A stretch of DNA of 64,000 bases from the NCBI GenBank assembly GCA_937872175.1, contig CALMPI010000049.1, positions 118,879-182,878 of the forward strand, written 5' to 3'. Source of the DNA: an uncultured Flavobacteriales bacterium (GTDB taxonomy: Bacteria > Bacteroidota > Bacteroidia > Flavobacteriales_F > PHOS-HE28). A program made the translations under genes and the position numbers. Positions 1-8,539 of this stretch are shown piece by piece. How positions within the stretch are numbered: position 1 is the stretch's first letter; every line of letters starts with the position of its first letter. Below the pieces are notes generated by a model. It searched no databases. It had not been told where the DNA came from and saw nothing but the letters and a program-made list of their open reading frames with translations.

Positions 1-723
1 ACCCCGCCGCAGCTCTTCCGCTACAACCGCTACGTGAGCGCCACGGTGAGCGCCGACCCCGCCGAGGGCCATACCATCGGGGATGGCATCGCCGCCATGG
101 ACCGCATCAAGAAGGAGGTGCTCGACGACAGCTTCAGCACCGCCCTGGGCGGGGTGAGCAAGGAGTTCGCCGAGAGCGGCAGCAGCCTGCTCTTCGCCTT
201 CCTCCTGGCCCTGGTGCTCATCTTCCTCATCCTCGCCGCGCAGTTCGAGAGCTTCGTGGACCCGCTGGTGGTGATGCTCACCGTGCCCCTGGCCCTCGCC
301 GGCGCCGTGGTGAGCCTCTGGCTCGGCGGCCACACCCTCAACATCTTCTCGCAGATCGGCATCATCGTGCTGGTGGGCCTGGTGACCAAGAACGGCATCC
401 TCATCGTGGAGTTCGCCAACCAGCGCAAGGAACAGGGCCTGAAGAAGATGGACGCCGTGGTGGACGCCGCGGGCCAGCGCTTCCGCCCCATCCTGATGAC
501 CAGCCTGGCCACCATCCTCGGCGCGCTGCCCATCGCCCTGGGCCTGGGCGCCGCCGCCCGGAGCCGCGTGCCCATGGGCGTGGCCATCATCGGTGGATTG
601 CTCTTCGCGCTGGTGCTCACCCTCTACGTGGTGCCCGCGCTGTACAGCTACATGAGCCGCGAGCGCAGCGCCGGCCCGCCGCCGGGTCCTGCGGCGGATG
701 ACGAACACGCCGCGCACGCATGA
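1..723 (+). CDS. RND efflux transporter, inner-membrane pump (C-terminal fragment)
   Basis: The reading frame is open from the first base of the window, so this is only the last ~240 residues of a pump that would normally be about 1,000 residues long. It shows the typical end of the AcrB/MexB (HAE1) family: a run of hydrophobic helices containing AQFESFVDPLVVMLTVPLA, the GLVTKNGILIVEFANQ segment, and the MTSLATILGALPIALG helix. It would act in the inner membrane as a proton-driven exporter. Its stop overlaps the start of the TolC-type gene by four bases (ATGA), so the two are translationally coupled and probably form one export machine. The substrate cannot be told from this fragment. Confidence 0.93.
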   Translation, partial: TPPQLFRYNRYVSATVSADPAEGHTIGDGIAAMDRIKKEVLDDSFSTALGGVSKEFAESGSSLLFAFLLALVLIFLILAAQFESFVDPLVVMLTVPLALAGAVVSLWLGGHTLNIFSQIGIIVLVGLVTKNGILIVEFANQRKEQGLKKMDAVVDAAGQRFRPILMTSLATILGALPIALGLGAAARSRVPMGVAIIGGLLFALVLTLYVVPALYSYMSRERSAGPPPGPAADDEHAAHA

Positions 724-2012
724 GGGCCCTCACCACCATCGCCGTCCTGCTCCTCGCCGCCGCCGCAGCGGCGCAGGCGCTCACCGCCGAGGAGGCCGTG
801 CGCATCGCCGTGGAGCGGAACCACGGCATCCGCATGGCGCGTCTCGATGCCCGCAGCGCCGAGCTGATGAACACCGCCGGCAACGCCGGCATGCTGCCCA
901 CGGTGGACGTGGTGGGCCAGTACAGCATTGACAACAGCGCCACCACCCAGACCTTCTTCAGCGGCGAGGTGCGCGAGCGCGACAACGCCGACCAGCGCGT
1001 GCTCGATGCCGCCGTGCAGCTCAACTGGACCGTCTTCGACGGGCTGTCCATGTGGGCCGCCAAGGACAGGCTGGAGGCCCTGGAGCTGATCGGCCGCACC
1101 CAGCTGCGGCAGCGCATCGAGGCCACCGTGTACGAGGCGCTGGCGACCTACTACCAGCTGGTGCAGCTGCGCCGGGCCATCGCCGTGCAGCAGGAGGGCG
1201 TGCGCATCAGCCGCGAGCGCTTCGGCATCGCCCAGGCCGCCGAACGCATCGGCAGCGGCAGCGGCCTGCAGGTGGTGCAGGCGCGGCTCGACCTCAGCGC
1301 CGACAGCGCCGCCGTGCTCGACCTGCAGGTGCAGGAGGCCGCGGGCGCCGCCCGCCTCAACGCCCTGCTGGGCCGCGACCCCGCCACCCCCGTGGAGGTG
1401 GCCGCCGAGGTGCCCGCCCCCGCACCGATGGACCTGGCCGAGGTGCAGCAGGCCGCCCGGCAGGCCAACAGCGACCTGCAACAGGCCCGGCAGCAACGCA
1501 TCGCCGCCGACCTCAGCGTGAAGGAGCTGCGCGGGGTGCTGCTGCCCCAGCTGGACCTCTTCGCCAACTACGGCTACACGCGCAGCACCAGCGCCGTCGG
1601 CATCCTGCAGAGCAATCAGGCCCTCGGCCCCGACTACGGCGCGCGCGTCCGCATCCCCCTCTTCGCCGGCCTGCAGGGTCGCAGCGCGATGCAGGTGGCG
1701 AAGGTGGAGCGGGAACGGGCGGAGATCGGCGCGCAACAGGCCGAGCTCGGCCTGGAGGAGAGCCTCCTGAACGCGTGGACCGCTTACACCACGGCCGGCC
1801 GGCGCGTGGCCCTGGAGGAGCAGAACCTCGATGGCGCGCGCACCCAGAGCACCGTCGCCCTGGAGAGCTACCGCCTGGGGGCCATCACCGCCGTGGAGCT
1901 GCGCGAGGTGCAGCTCGCCCTGGTGAGCGCCGAGCAGCGCCTGCTGGTGGCCCGCTACGAGGCCAAGCTCGCCGAACTGCAGCTCCAATGGCTGGCGGGC
2001 AGGCTGGTGTAG
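720..2012 (+). CDS. TolC-family outer membrane efflux protein
   Basis: 430 residues with an N-terminal signal peptide (about residues 1-20, ending AAAAAQA), followed by two related halves rich in Ala/Gln/Leu/Glu heptad-like helices, as in TolC/OprM channels. NYGYTR and ARVRIPLFAGLQGRSA are typical of the strand-and-turn regions that insert in the outer membrane. It would form the trimeric exit duct for the RND pump encoded just upstream, to which it is coupled by an ATGA overlap. A periplasmic adaptor gene is expected further upstream, outside the window. The family call is firm; the specific substrate is unknown. Confidence 0.92.
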   Translation: MRALTTIAVLLLAAAAAAQALTAEEAVRIAVERNHGIRMARLDARSAELMNTAGNAGMLPTVDVVGQYSIDNSATTQTFFSGEVRERDNADQRVLDAAVQLNWTVFDGLSMWAAKDRLEALELIGRTQLRQRIEATVYEALATYYQLVQLRRAIAVQQEGVRISRERFGIAQAAERIGSGSGLQVVQARLDLSADSAAVLDLQVQEAAGAARLNALLGRDPATPVEVAAEVPAPAPMDLAEVQQAARQANSDLQQARQQRIAADLSVKELRGVLLPQLDLFANYGYTRSTSAVGILQSNQALGPDYGARVRIPLFAGLQGRSAMQVAKVERERAEIGAQQAELGLEESLLNAWTAYTTAGRRVALEEQNLDGARTQSTVALESYRLGAITAVELREVQLALVSAEQRLLVARYEAKLAELQLQWLAGRLV

Positions 2013-2053
2013 GGCGCTCACATCGGTCCAGCACCACGCCCGATCGAAGCGCT

Positions 2054-2386
2054 TCAGGCCTTGGATATTGCCTTGCGTGAGACGGTTCGTCGCCGCACTG
2101 CCTGCACACGGGACTTGGGCATCCGCGGCAGTTTTCCAGTGTAAAGCGTCTCGAAACGGAAGCACATCTCCCAGTCGTCCCAGTACACATCCACGTCTCG
2201 GTGCAGCTTGAATTTCCGGAAGCGGAGCACGTCCAGGTACTGGCTGTTCATGGGGTTCTGGCCGGCAGCGCTCAGAAAGGGGTGAAAGTCGATCTCGCTC
2301 ACGTGCCCATCGGTGAAGGTGAAGCGAATGGTATAGTCGGCCACGTAGGTGGCCTTCTTGATCCGTACGTCCTCTGGGATGTTCAT
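2054..2386 (-). CDS. DUF2442 domain protein
   Basis: About 110 residues. The core (KKATYVADYTIRFTFTDGH, then EIDFHPFLS, then FRKFKLHRDVDVYWDDWEMC) matches the DUF2442 family, small beta-rich proteins of unknown biochemical role. I start it at the ATG at 2386, because upstream codons overlap the preceding gene and carry no conserved sequence. The start overlaps the stop of the DUF4160 gene (ATGA), so the two are co-translated. Pairs of DUF4160 and DUF2442 genes are common in bacteria and have been suspected to behave like toxin-antitoxin modules; nothing in the sequence proves that here. The tail after the domain is Arg/Lys-rich (RRRTVSRKAISKA). Confidence 0.8.
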   Translation of the reverse strand: MNIPEDVRIKKATYVADYTIRFTFTDGHVSEIDFHPFLSAAGQNPMNSQYLDVLRFRKFKLHRDVDVYWDDWEMCFRFETLYTGKLPRMPKSRVQAVRRRTVSRKAISKA

Positions 2387-2688
2387 TTGATGCGGCGGGT
2401 AATGCGCTCGGGCCTGATGCGCTTGTGTTCCACGTAGAAGGCGGTCCATTTGGCCACGATGTCATCCTTCATGGCACGCACGAAGGTCTCAGCTTCCCGT
2501 TGTTCCTTTTCCGTGAGCATGTCCGCTCCTCGCTTGGCCCGCCAGCGGAGTTCCACCAGCCTGCCTTCCGCGAGGATGAGCATGATGATGCCTTCCCGAT
2601 CACCATGCTGCACATGTAGATGCATCGGGTCATGGTCATCGCTGTAGAACAGGAAGATGAGGCCGAAGTATTCGTACAGCTTGGGCAT
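2383..2688 (-). CDS. DUF4160 domain protein
   Basis: 101 residues beginning MPKLYEYFGL, with the family hallmark of a short beta strand followed by YSDDHDPMHLHVQHG, close to the usual DDHxPxHxH pattern. That His/Asp-rich loop could bind metal, but this is inference. The start is fixed by a Bacteroidota -7 box (TACCTTTG, 2701 to 2694 on this strand) lying only five bases before the ATG, so the message would be leaderless or nearly so. It forms a two-gene operon with the DUF2442 gene through a four-base overlap. Function is unknown; a toxin-antitoxin-like role is one possibility. Confidence 0.8.
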   Translation of the reverse strand: MPKLYEYFGLIFLFYSDDHDPMHLHVQHGDREGIIMLILAEGRLVELRWRAKRGADMLTEKEQREAETFVRAMKDDIVAKWTAFYVEHKRIRPERITRRIK

Positions 2689-2693
2689 TGACC

Positions 2694-2701
2694 CAAAGGT
2701 A
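2694..2701 (-). promoter_or_regulatory. -7 promoter box for the DUF4160/DUF2442 pair
   Basis: Read on the minus strand this is TACCTTTG, a perfect match to the Bacteroidota primary-sigma -7 consensus TAnnTTTG. It ends five bases before the ATG at 2688. Confidence 0.65.
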
Positions 2702-2832
2702 CGGCCGCCGCCGAGCCTTGTTGCGCGCACCCTTGCTTCAGCCCGCGCTGATCGGATGGATGCACCACGCCCGATCGAGGCGCGCATTGGATCATCTGAT
2801 CCGCTGATCATCCGATCGGGACCGCGCGCTGG

Positions 2833-4629
2833 CTATTGCGCGGCGGCAAGCCCCCGGATCACCGCCTCCGCCTTCTTCGCGCCCACCACCGCCGCCACAT
2901 CCTCCGGCAGCGCCTCGCGGATGCCCTTGATGCTGCCGAAGCGCGTGAGGAGCTTCTGCGCGGTGCCGGGGCCGATGCCGGGGATCTCCTCCAGACCCGT
3001 GCGGATGATGCGCTTGCTGCGCTTGCCGCGGTGGTGCGTGATGCCGAAACGGTGCGCCTCGTTGCGCATGTGCTGGATCACCTTCAGCGAGGAGCTGCGT
3101 TTGTCGATGTGCAGCGGGACGGGGTCGCCGGGGAAGTAGATCTCCTCCAGCTTCTTGGCGATGCCGATGATGGCGATCCTGCCGCGCAGGCCCAGCCGCT
3201 CCAGCGCGTTGAGCGCGGCGCCCAGCTGGCCCTTGCCACCGTCGATGACGATGAGCTGGGGTAGTGGTCCGCCCTCGGTGACGAGCCTGCTGTAGCGGCG
3301 CTCCACGGCCTCCTCCATGCTGGCGAAATCGTCCGGCCCCTCCACCGTGCGGATGTTGAAGTGGCGGTAGTCCTTCTTGCTGGGCTTGGCGTCCTTGAAC
3401 ACCACGCAGGCGCTCACCGGGTCGGTGCCCTGGGTGTTGCTGTTGTCGAAGCACTCGATGTGGCGTGGCAGTTCGCTGAGGCGCAGGTCCTGCTGCAGCT
3501 GTTCCAGGATGCGGGTGGTGGCGCCTTCGGGGTCGGTGAGCTTCTCCTGCTTCTGCTTGTCCAGCATGAAGTAGCGGGCGTTGCGCTCGCAGAGCTCCAG
3601 CAGCTGTTTCTTGTCGCCGCGCTGGGGCACGGTGAAGCGTACGCCGGGCACCTCGATCTCCGGATCGAAGGGCACGATGGCCTCCGGGGCCAGGCTCTTG
3701 TAGCGCTGGCGCAGTTCGGCGATGGCGGCTTGGAGCATCTCCACGTCGCTCTCCTCGAGCTTTCGCTTGAGCTCGATGGTGATGCCGTGCACCACGGCGC
3801 CGTCGATCACGCGCATGTAGTTGACGTAGGTGCTGCCGCTGTCGCTCACCAGCCCGTGGATGTCCACGTCGCCGATGTCGGGGTTCACGACGATGCTCTT
3901 GGCGCGGTACTGCTCCAGGCGCTCCAGCTTCTGGCGGTACTCCTCGGCGGCCTCGAACTCCAGCCGGTCGGCGTGCCCCTGCATCTGCTCCTTCAGCACC
4001 TTGATCAGTCCGCTCACGCGCCCCTTCACGATCTGCAGCACCTGCTCCATGTTCGCGTCGTACTCGGCCTGCGACTGCAGCCCTTCGCAGGGGGCCTTGC
4101 AGTTGCCGATGTGGTACTCCAGGCAGCGCTTGAACTTCTTCTGCTCGATGTTCCTCGGCGTGAGGTCGTAGCTGCAGGTGCGGAGCTTGTAGAGCTTGTG
4201 CACCAGCCCGAGCACGGTCTTCATGGTGCGCACGCTGGCGTAAGGGCCGAAGTGGTCGCTGCCGTCGTCCTCGGGGTTGCGCATGCCCTCCACGCGGGGG
4301 AAGCGCTCGTTGCGGATGCGGATGAAGGGGAAGCTCTTGTCGTCGCGCAGCAGGATGTTGTAGCGCGGCTGGTGCTGCTTGATGAGGCTGTTCTCCAGCA
4401 GCAGCGCCTCGAACTCGGTGGGCACGTGGATCACGCGCAGGTCCGCGATCTTCCGGACCAACAGCCGGGTCTTCCCGTCGGCATGGTCCTTGGCGAAGTA
4501 GCTGCCCACGCGGTGGCGCAGGTCCTTGGCCTTGCCCACGTAGAGGATGGTGCCCTCGGCATCGAAGAACTGGTACACGCCGGGGGTGTGGGGCAGCAGG
4601 CGGACCTTCTCGCGGACGTCGATGGACAT
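2833..4629 (-). CDS. uvrC: UvrABC excision nuclease subunit C
   Basis: 598 residues, the usual UvrC length. In order: an N-terminal GIY-YIG nuclease (TPGVYQFFD and ILYVGKAKDLRHRV, residues ~13-40) that makes the 3' incision; a Cys-containing linker (CLEYHIGNCKAPCEG); a UVR helical hairpin for UvrB contact (EFEAAEEYRQKLERL); the RNase H-like endonuclease domain for the 5' incision (ECFDNSNTQGTDPVSACVVF); and two C-terminal helix-hairpin-helix motifs (LEEIPGIGPGTAQKLL). It acts in nucleotide excision repair. The ATG at 4629 is chosen because the reading frame upstream runs through a repeat region. It is divergent from lpxD. Confidence 0.97.
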   Translation of the reverse strand: MSIDVREKVRLLPHTPGVYQFFDAEGTILYVGKAKDLRHRVGSYFAKDHADGKTRLLVRKIADLRVIHVPTEFEALLLENSLIKQHQPRYNILLRDDKSFPFIRIRNERFPRVEGMRNPEDDGSDHFGPYASVRTMKTVLGLVHKLYKLRTCSYDLTPRNIEQKKFKRCLEYHIGNCKAPCEGLQSQAEYDANMEQVLQIVKGRVSGLIKVLKEQMQGHADRLEFEAAEEYRQKLERLEQYRAKSIVVNPDIGDVDIHGLVSDSGSTYVNYMRVIDGAVVHGITIELKRKLEESDVEMLQAAIAELRQRYKSLAPEAIVPFDPEIEVPGVRFTVPQRGDKKQLLELCERNARYFMLDKQKQEKLTDPEGATTRILEQLQQDLRLSELPRHIECFDNSNTQGTDPVSACVVFKDAKPSKKDYRHFNIRTVEGPDDFASMEEAVERRYSRLVTEGGPLPQLIVIDGGKGQLGAALNALERLGLRGRIAIIGIAKKLEEIYFPGDPVPLHIDKRSSSLKVIQHMRNEAHRFGITHHRGKRSKRIIRTGLEEIPGIGPGTAQKLLTRFGSIKGIREALPEDVAAVVGAKKAEAVIRGLAAAQ

Positions 4630-4691
4630 GCAGGGCGAAGATCGGGCTTGGGCTGCGCCCGTGATGATCCGTCTTCGATCCAAGGTGAGTA

Positions 4692-4811
4692 AGAGTGGCG
4701 AGTGACGAGTAAGCGAGTGGCGAGTGAATGCCCCCAGGCGATAAGCGCCGGATAAAGGGGCATTCACTCGCCACTCGCAGGCCGAAGGCCGAACTCGTCA
4801 CTCGCCACTCT
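4692..4811. repeat. Nested inverted repeats between uvrC and lpxD
   Basis: Two perfect inverted-repeat pairs, one inside the other. The inner pair is 22 bp (4713-4734 with 4757-4778); the outer pair is 19 bp (4692-4710 with 4793-4811). Both are built from the unit GTGGCGAGTGA. The whole could extrude as a long cruciform, or fold as a long hairpin if transcribed. It sits exactly between the divergent uvrC and lpxD start regions. Confidence 0.9.
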
Positions 4812-4826
4812 CTCCCCACTGCCTCC

Positions 4827-4834
4827 TACCTTGG
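4827..4834 (+). promoter_or_regulatory. -7 promoter box for lpxD
   Basis: TACCTTGG matches the Bacteroidota TAnnTTTG box at seven of eight positions. It lies 16 bases before the lpxD ATG and supports the start at 4851 rather than earlier in-frame codons. Confidence 0.55.
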
Positions 4835-4850
4835 CACCACACATCCCGCC

Positions 4851-5879
4851 ATGCAATTCACCGCCGCACAGATCGCCCAGCTCCTTCACGGCACCGTGGA
4901 AGGCGACCCCAACGCCACCGTCACCCGGCTCTCGAAGATCGAGGAGGGTGGTGAGGGCTCGTTGAGCTTTCTGGCCAACCCGGCCTACACGCAGTACGTG
5001 TACGGTACCACCGCCAGCGTGGTGATCATCGGGCAGGCGTTCGAGCTCTCCGCTCCGGTGAAGACCACCCTGGTGCGCGTGGCCGATGCGCAGGCGGCCT
5101 TCGCGAAGGTGCTGGCGATGTACAACACCATCAAGCTGGACAAGAAGGGCATCTCGCCCCAGGCGGTGATCGAGCCCGGGGCCACCCACGGCGACCACTG
5201 CTACATCGGCGCGCTGGCTTACATCGGCGCCAACGCGAAGTTGGGCCACAACGTGAAGATCTATCCGCAGGCCTACATCGGCGACAACGTCAGCATCGGG
5301 GACAACACCACCGTCTTCGCGAACGTGACCATCTACTCGGACTGCGTGGTGGGCGCCCACTGCATCATCCACAGCGGCACGGTGATCGGCAGCGACGGCT
5401 TCCGCTTCGCCACCGGCCCCAACGCCGCGGAGAAGATCCCGCAGATCGGCAACGTGGTGATCGAGGACGATGTGGAGATCGGCGCCAACTGCGCCATCGA
5501 CCGCGCCACGCTCGGCAGCACCATCCTCCGCAAGGGGGTCAAGTTCGACAACCTCATCCACATCGCACACAACGTGGAGGTGGGCGAGAACACGTACTAC
5601 GCGGCCGGTGGGGTGGTGGCGGGCAGCACCAAGATCGGGAAGAACTGCATGTTCAGCGGCCAGGTGGGCATCATCGGTCACCTGAAGATCGCGGACGGCA
5701 CCATCATCGCGGCGCAGAGCGGCATCAGCAAGGATACCAAGGCGGGCGAGGCCTACATGGGTTCGCCGGCGTGGGAGGCGGGCAAGTACCGCAAAAGCTA
5801 CATCCACTTCCGCAACCTGGACAAGATCGTGGAGCGGCTGGAGAAGCTGGAGAAGGCGGCGAAGGCCACGGCCGGGTAG
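4851..5879 (+). CDS. lpxD: UDP-3-O-(3-hydroxyacyl)glucosamine N-acyltransferase
   Basis: 342 residues, the typical size. After an N-terminal uridine-binding domain ([20 protein letters not shown]) comes a long left-handed beta helix of hexapeptide repeats ([36 protein letters not shown] and so on) and a helical C-terminus. The catalytic-His region is visible as [14 protein letters not shown]. It adds the second acyl chain to UDP-glucosamine in lipid A synthesis, as a trimer in the cytoplasm. The ATG at 4851 follows a promoter box; the longer frame upstream would run through the inverted repeat. Confidence 0.96.
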   Translation: MQFTAAQIAQLLHGTVEGDPNATVTRLSKIEEGGEGSLSFLANPAYTQYVYGTTASVVIIGQAFELSAPVKTTLVRVADAQAAFAKVLAMYNTIKLDKKGISPQAVIEPGATHGDHCYIGALAYIGANAKLGHNVKIYPQAYIGDNVSIGDNTTVFANVTIYSDCVVGAHCIIHSGTVIGSDGFRFATGPNAAEKIPQIGNVVIEDDVEIGANCAIDRATLGSTILRKGVKFDNLIHIAHNVEVGENTYYAAGGVVAGSTKIGKNCMFSGQVGIIGHLKIADGTIIAAQSGISKDTKAGEAYMGSPAWEAGKYRKSYIHFRNLDKIVERLEKLEKAAKATAG

Positions 5880-5883
5880 GGCC

Positions 5884-8478
5884 TCAGTTCAACCGGTGCG
5901 CCAGCGTCACCGTGCGGCGGATGCGCTCCACCTCGCCTTGCAGGTCGTAGGCCTCCAGCACCAGCACGTAAGGGCCGATGCGGGCCTTGCTGCCGTCGTC
6001 GCGGATGCCGTCCCAGCTCACCGCGCCCTCCACGCCCAGCAGCGCGTTGTTGAGCAGCTCGCGCACCGGGCGCCCGGCCAGGTCGAACACCGTGAGGGTG
6101 CCGGTGAAGCCGGGCTGCTCGAAGCGGTAGCTCACGGTCAGCAGGTCCTGGTAGCCGTCGTTGTCCGGGCTGAAGATGGCCGGCTCGATGGTGAGCGCGC
6201 CGGAGGCCTGTGGCGCCTCGCTGTACTGGCTGTTGAGGAAGCCCGGTGTGGCCCAGCCCGCCAGCTCCGAAGCGCTGTGCCAGTTGGTGCGGTCGTCCGC
6301 CGGACGTGCCGGATCCACGCGCTCCAGGCTCACCCCTTCGATGTCGTTGAGCAGCTCGAAGTGCAGGTCGTCGTCGTAGGCGAAGCGCTCCAGGGTGTCG
6401 CCCCCGGCGGTCATCAGCACCACCGCTCCCTCGCCGTTGTTGTAGCTGGGCAGGTCGGTCTGCAGCGCCCGTTCCGACACGGTCTGCGGATAGGCGTTCA
6501 GCAGGTAGGGCAGGTCCTCGGTGACCACCACGTACTGTCCGGGCAGGAGCAGCACCGGCTGGGTGCTCACCGGCAGCGGGCTGCCGATCTGGCCGTCCGT
6601 TTCGTTGGCCAGCACCAGGTCGGCCAGGCTCAGGGTCTTGCTGCTGCGGTTGTAGAGCTCCACGAAGTCGCTGCCGCCGGTGCGCGGGTCGTAAAGCAGC
6701 TCGTTGATCACCACATCGCCGGCGGCGGGCGCTTGCGGCAGGGCGAGCGCCGCGGTGTTGGCCGTGCCGATGGCATTGCCGGGGCAGTCCTGCACGTTGG
6801 CCGCCGTCACCAAGTACAGCTGGCCCACGGTGAGCGCGGCGGCCAGGTCCAGCCGCACGGCCAGCGCGTTCTCCACCACCACGGCGTTCACCGCCACGGG
6901 CGGGTCCAGCGTGTAGGTGCCCGCGGCGAGGGAGGCCAGGTCCATCGGCTCGCTGAACAGCAGCCGCACCTGGTCCGGGGCGAGCACCTGGGCCGCCTGC
7001 AGCGCCGGAGCCTGCGTATCGGGCACGATGGCGAACACGCTGTTCTGCGCGCCCGGCGTGCCGCCCTGCGGAGCGGTGCTGGCCGTCCAGTTGGCGGCAC
7101 TGCTGCACGGCGTGGTGGGGTCGCGGCGTTCCAGGCTCCAGCCGCCATCGTCCTTCACCGCATCGGCGTACCAAGCCAGCGCGTAGGTCACGGTGTCGAT
7201 CGAAAGGCCGTTGTCGTCGCGCAGGGTCAGCGGGTCGCCGTCGTTGTTCAGCGCCGGGAAGCTGGCGATGGGCACCACCGTGCCGAAGCCGGCGAAGAGC
7301 GCCGCGTTGGCGTCGTCCGTGAGGATGGCGAAGGTGCCGGGGGGCAGCAGCACCGAGGGCAGCGCGCCCGGCGTGCCGCCGTCGCTGAAGGTCCAGCCGC
7401 CCAGGTCGAAGGTCTTGGTGGTGCTGGTGTTGAACACCTCCACGAACTCGGCCTCCGGCAGGCCCACCACCGGCGTGGGGTCGGCGAAGATCTCGTTGAT
7501 CACCACTTCGCCCGGCAGCGCCTCATCGGGCACGAACCAGCTGAAGTCCGTGTTGCTGGCGCCGGCGGCATTGCCCGCCAGGTCCTCGGCGCCGTTCGCC
7601 GCCAGCGTGTAGGTGCTGCCGCTGGTGAGCGGGGTGCCCGGTGTCAGGTGCACCAGCGCGGGGTCCAGCCCGTCCAGCACCGCGGCGCTCACCCCGATGA
7701 AGGGCAGGATGTCGAAGCTGCCCAGGGCCGCGCCGTTCAGCGGCTCGTCGTAGGCGACGTCCACCGTGGTGGCGCTGGTGGCCGTCACGCTCACGATCGA
7801 CGGCGGCGTCAGGTCCACCGGGATCGGCCCCACGCTGATGTCGTCGAAGAAGTGGTTGTTCACCGGGCTGGCGGCCGTGCTCTGCTCGATGCGGATGCCG
7901 AAGTGCGTGCAGCTGCCGTGCGTGGCGTCGGTGGCGCTGCCGGCCAGGGTGTAGGTGCCCGTGGCGCCGTCGTCGGTCTCCAAGGTCCACAGGTCGGTGG
8001 CATCGCGCTTCACCCGGATGCGGAAGGGGTTGTCGCTGCTGCTGTTCACGATGCCGTCCGCGCTGGCGATGAGGGCGGTGCCCGCGCCCGCATCGCTGCG
8101 GAAGAGCTCCACCCGGTCGGCCGTGCCGCCGATGCGCACGTAGTAGCCGTCCACCCCGCTGCCCAGGTCGGCCGCGCTGCTCATCACGTACACGTCCGCG
8201 TAGTTGGCCCCGCTGGTGGCGAACTTCAGGTTCACGAAGAACTCCCACTGCGCACCGGTGGCCTGCGTGCTGGGCGTGCTCAGGTGGTAGTTGGCCGCGC
8301 CGGGGCTGTTGCTGCGCAGCTGGCCGCCCACGCACACGAAGAGCGCATCGTCACCGCTCCACACCGGGCCGTTGGTGAAGTCGTTGTCGGTGAAGTCGTC
8401 CGTGAACTGGCCGGATGCGACCAGGGTCGCCAGGGCGGCGAACGAACCCAACAAGACGCGGAACGTGGCGCGGGTCAT
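5884..8478 (-). CDS. Secreted lamin-tail domain protein with gliding-type C-terminal domain
   Basis: 864 residues. A signal peptide (about residues 1-22, ...LATLVASGQ) is followed by a concanavalin-like beta-sandwich region, an Ig-like segment (TPPSIVSVTATSATTVDVAY), a lamin-tail domain (GEVVINEIFADPTPVVG), a second Ig-like segment, a second lamin-tail domain (GDVVINELLYDPRTGGSDF), and a FlgD/CHU_C-like C-terminal domain (IFSPDNDGYQDLLTVSY to the end). This layout is common in Bacteroidota extracellular proteins exported by the type IX system. The substrate or adhesion target is unknown. It is convergent with lpxD (stops four bases apart) and divergent from asd. Confidence 0.85.
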   Translation of the reverse strand: MTRATFRVLLGSFAALATLVASGQFTDDFTDNDFTNGPVWSGDDALFVCVGGQLRSNSPGAANYHLSTPSTQATGAQWEFFVNLKFATSGANYADVYVMSSAADLGSGVDGYYVRIGGTADRVELFRSDAGAGTALIASADGIVNSSSDNPFRIRVKRDATDLWTLETDDGATGTYTLAGSATDATHGSCTHFGIRIEQSTAASPVNNHFFDDISVGPIPVDLTPPSIVSVTATSATTVDVAYDEPLNGAALGSFDILPFIGVSAAVLDGLDPALVHLTPGTPLTSGSTYTLAANGAEDLAGNAAGASNTDFSWFVPDEALPGEVVINEIFADPTPVVGLPEAEFVEVFNTSTTKTFDLGGWTFSDGGTPGALPSVLLPPGTFAILTDDANAALFAGFGTVVPIASFPALNNDGDPLTLRDDNGLSIDTVTYALAWYADAVKDDGGWSLERRDPTTPCSSAANWTASTAPQGGTPGAQNSVFAIVPDTQAPALQAAQVLAPDQVRLLFSEPMDLASLAAGTYTLDPPVAVNAVVVENALAVRLDLAAALTVGQLYLVTAANVQDCPGNAIGTANTAALALPQAPAAGDVVINELLYDPRTGGSDFVELYNRSSKTLSLADLVLANETDGQIGSPLPVSTQPVLLLPGQYVVVTEDLPYLLNAYPQTVSERALQTDLPSYNNGEGAVVLMTAGGDTLERFAYDDDLHFELLNDIEGVSLERVDPARPADDRTNWHSASELAGWATPGFLNSQYSEAPQASGALTIEPAIFSPDNDGYQDLLTVSYRFEQPGFTGTLTVFDLAGRPVRELLNNALLGVEGAVSWDGIRDDGSKARIGPYVLVLEAYDLQGEVERIRRTVTLAHRLN

Positions 8479-8495
8479 GGACTTCAGCGTGGGAG

Positions 8496-8512
8496 GCAAG
8501 GTAGTACTTTCG
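8496..8512. promoter_or_regulatory. Back-to-back -7 boxes for the lamin-tail gene and asd
   Basis: On the minus strand 8503-8496 reads TACCTTGC; on the plus strand 8505-8512 reads TACTTTCG. Both resemble TAnnTTTG and are separated by a single base, so the two divergent promoters would compete for polymerase. The ATGs are at 8478 (minus) and 8540 (plus). Confidence 0.45.
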
Positions 8513-8539
8513 ACCCGCGGTGAACGTGAAGCGAAGGTC

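Noticed and set aside
5896..8523. 875-codon open frame opposite the lamin-tail gene
   Set aside because: It is a high-GC antisense shadow: Val/Gly/Ala/Arg/His-rich, no domain, and the opposite strand carries clear LTD and gliding-type domains with a signal peptide.
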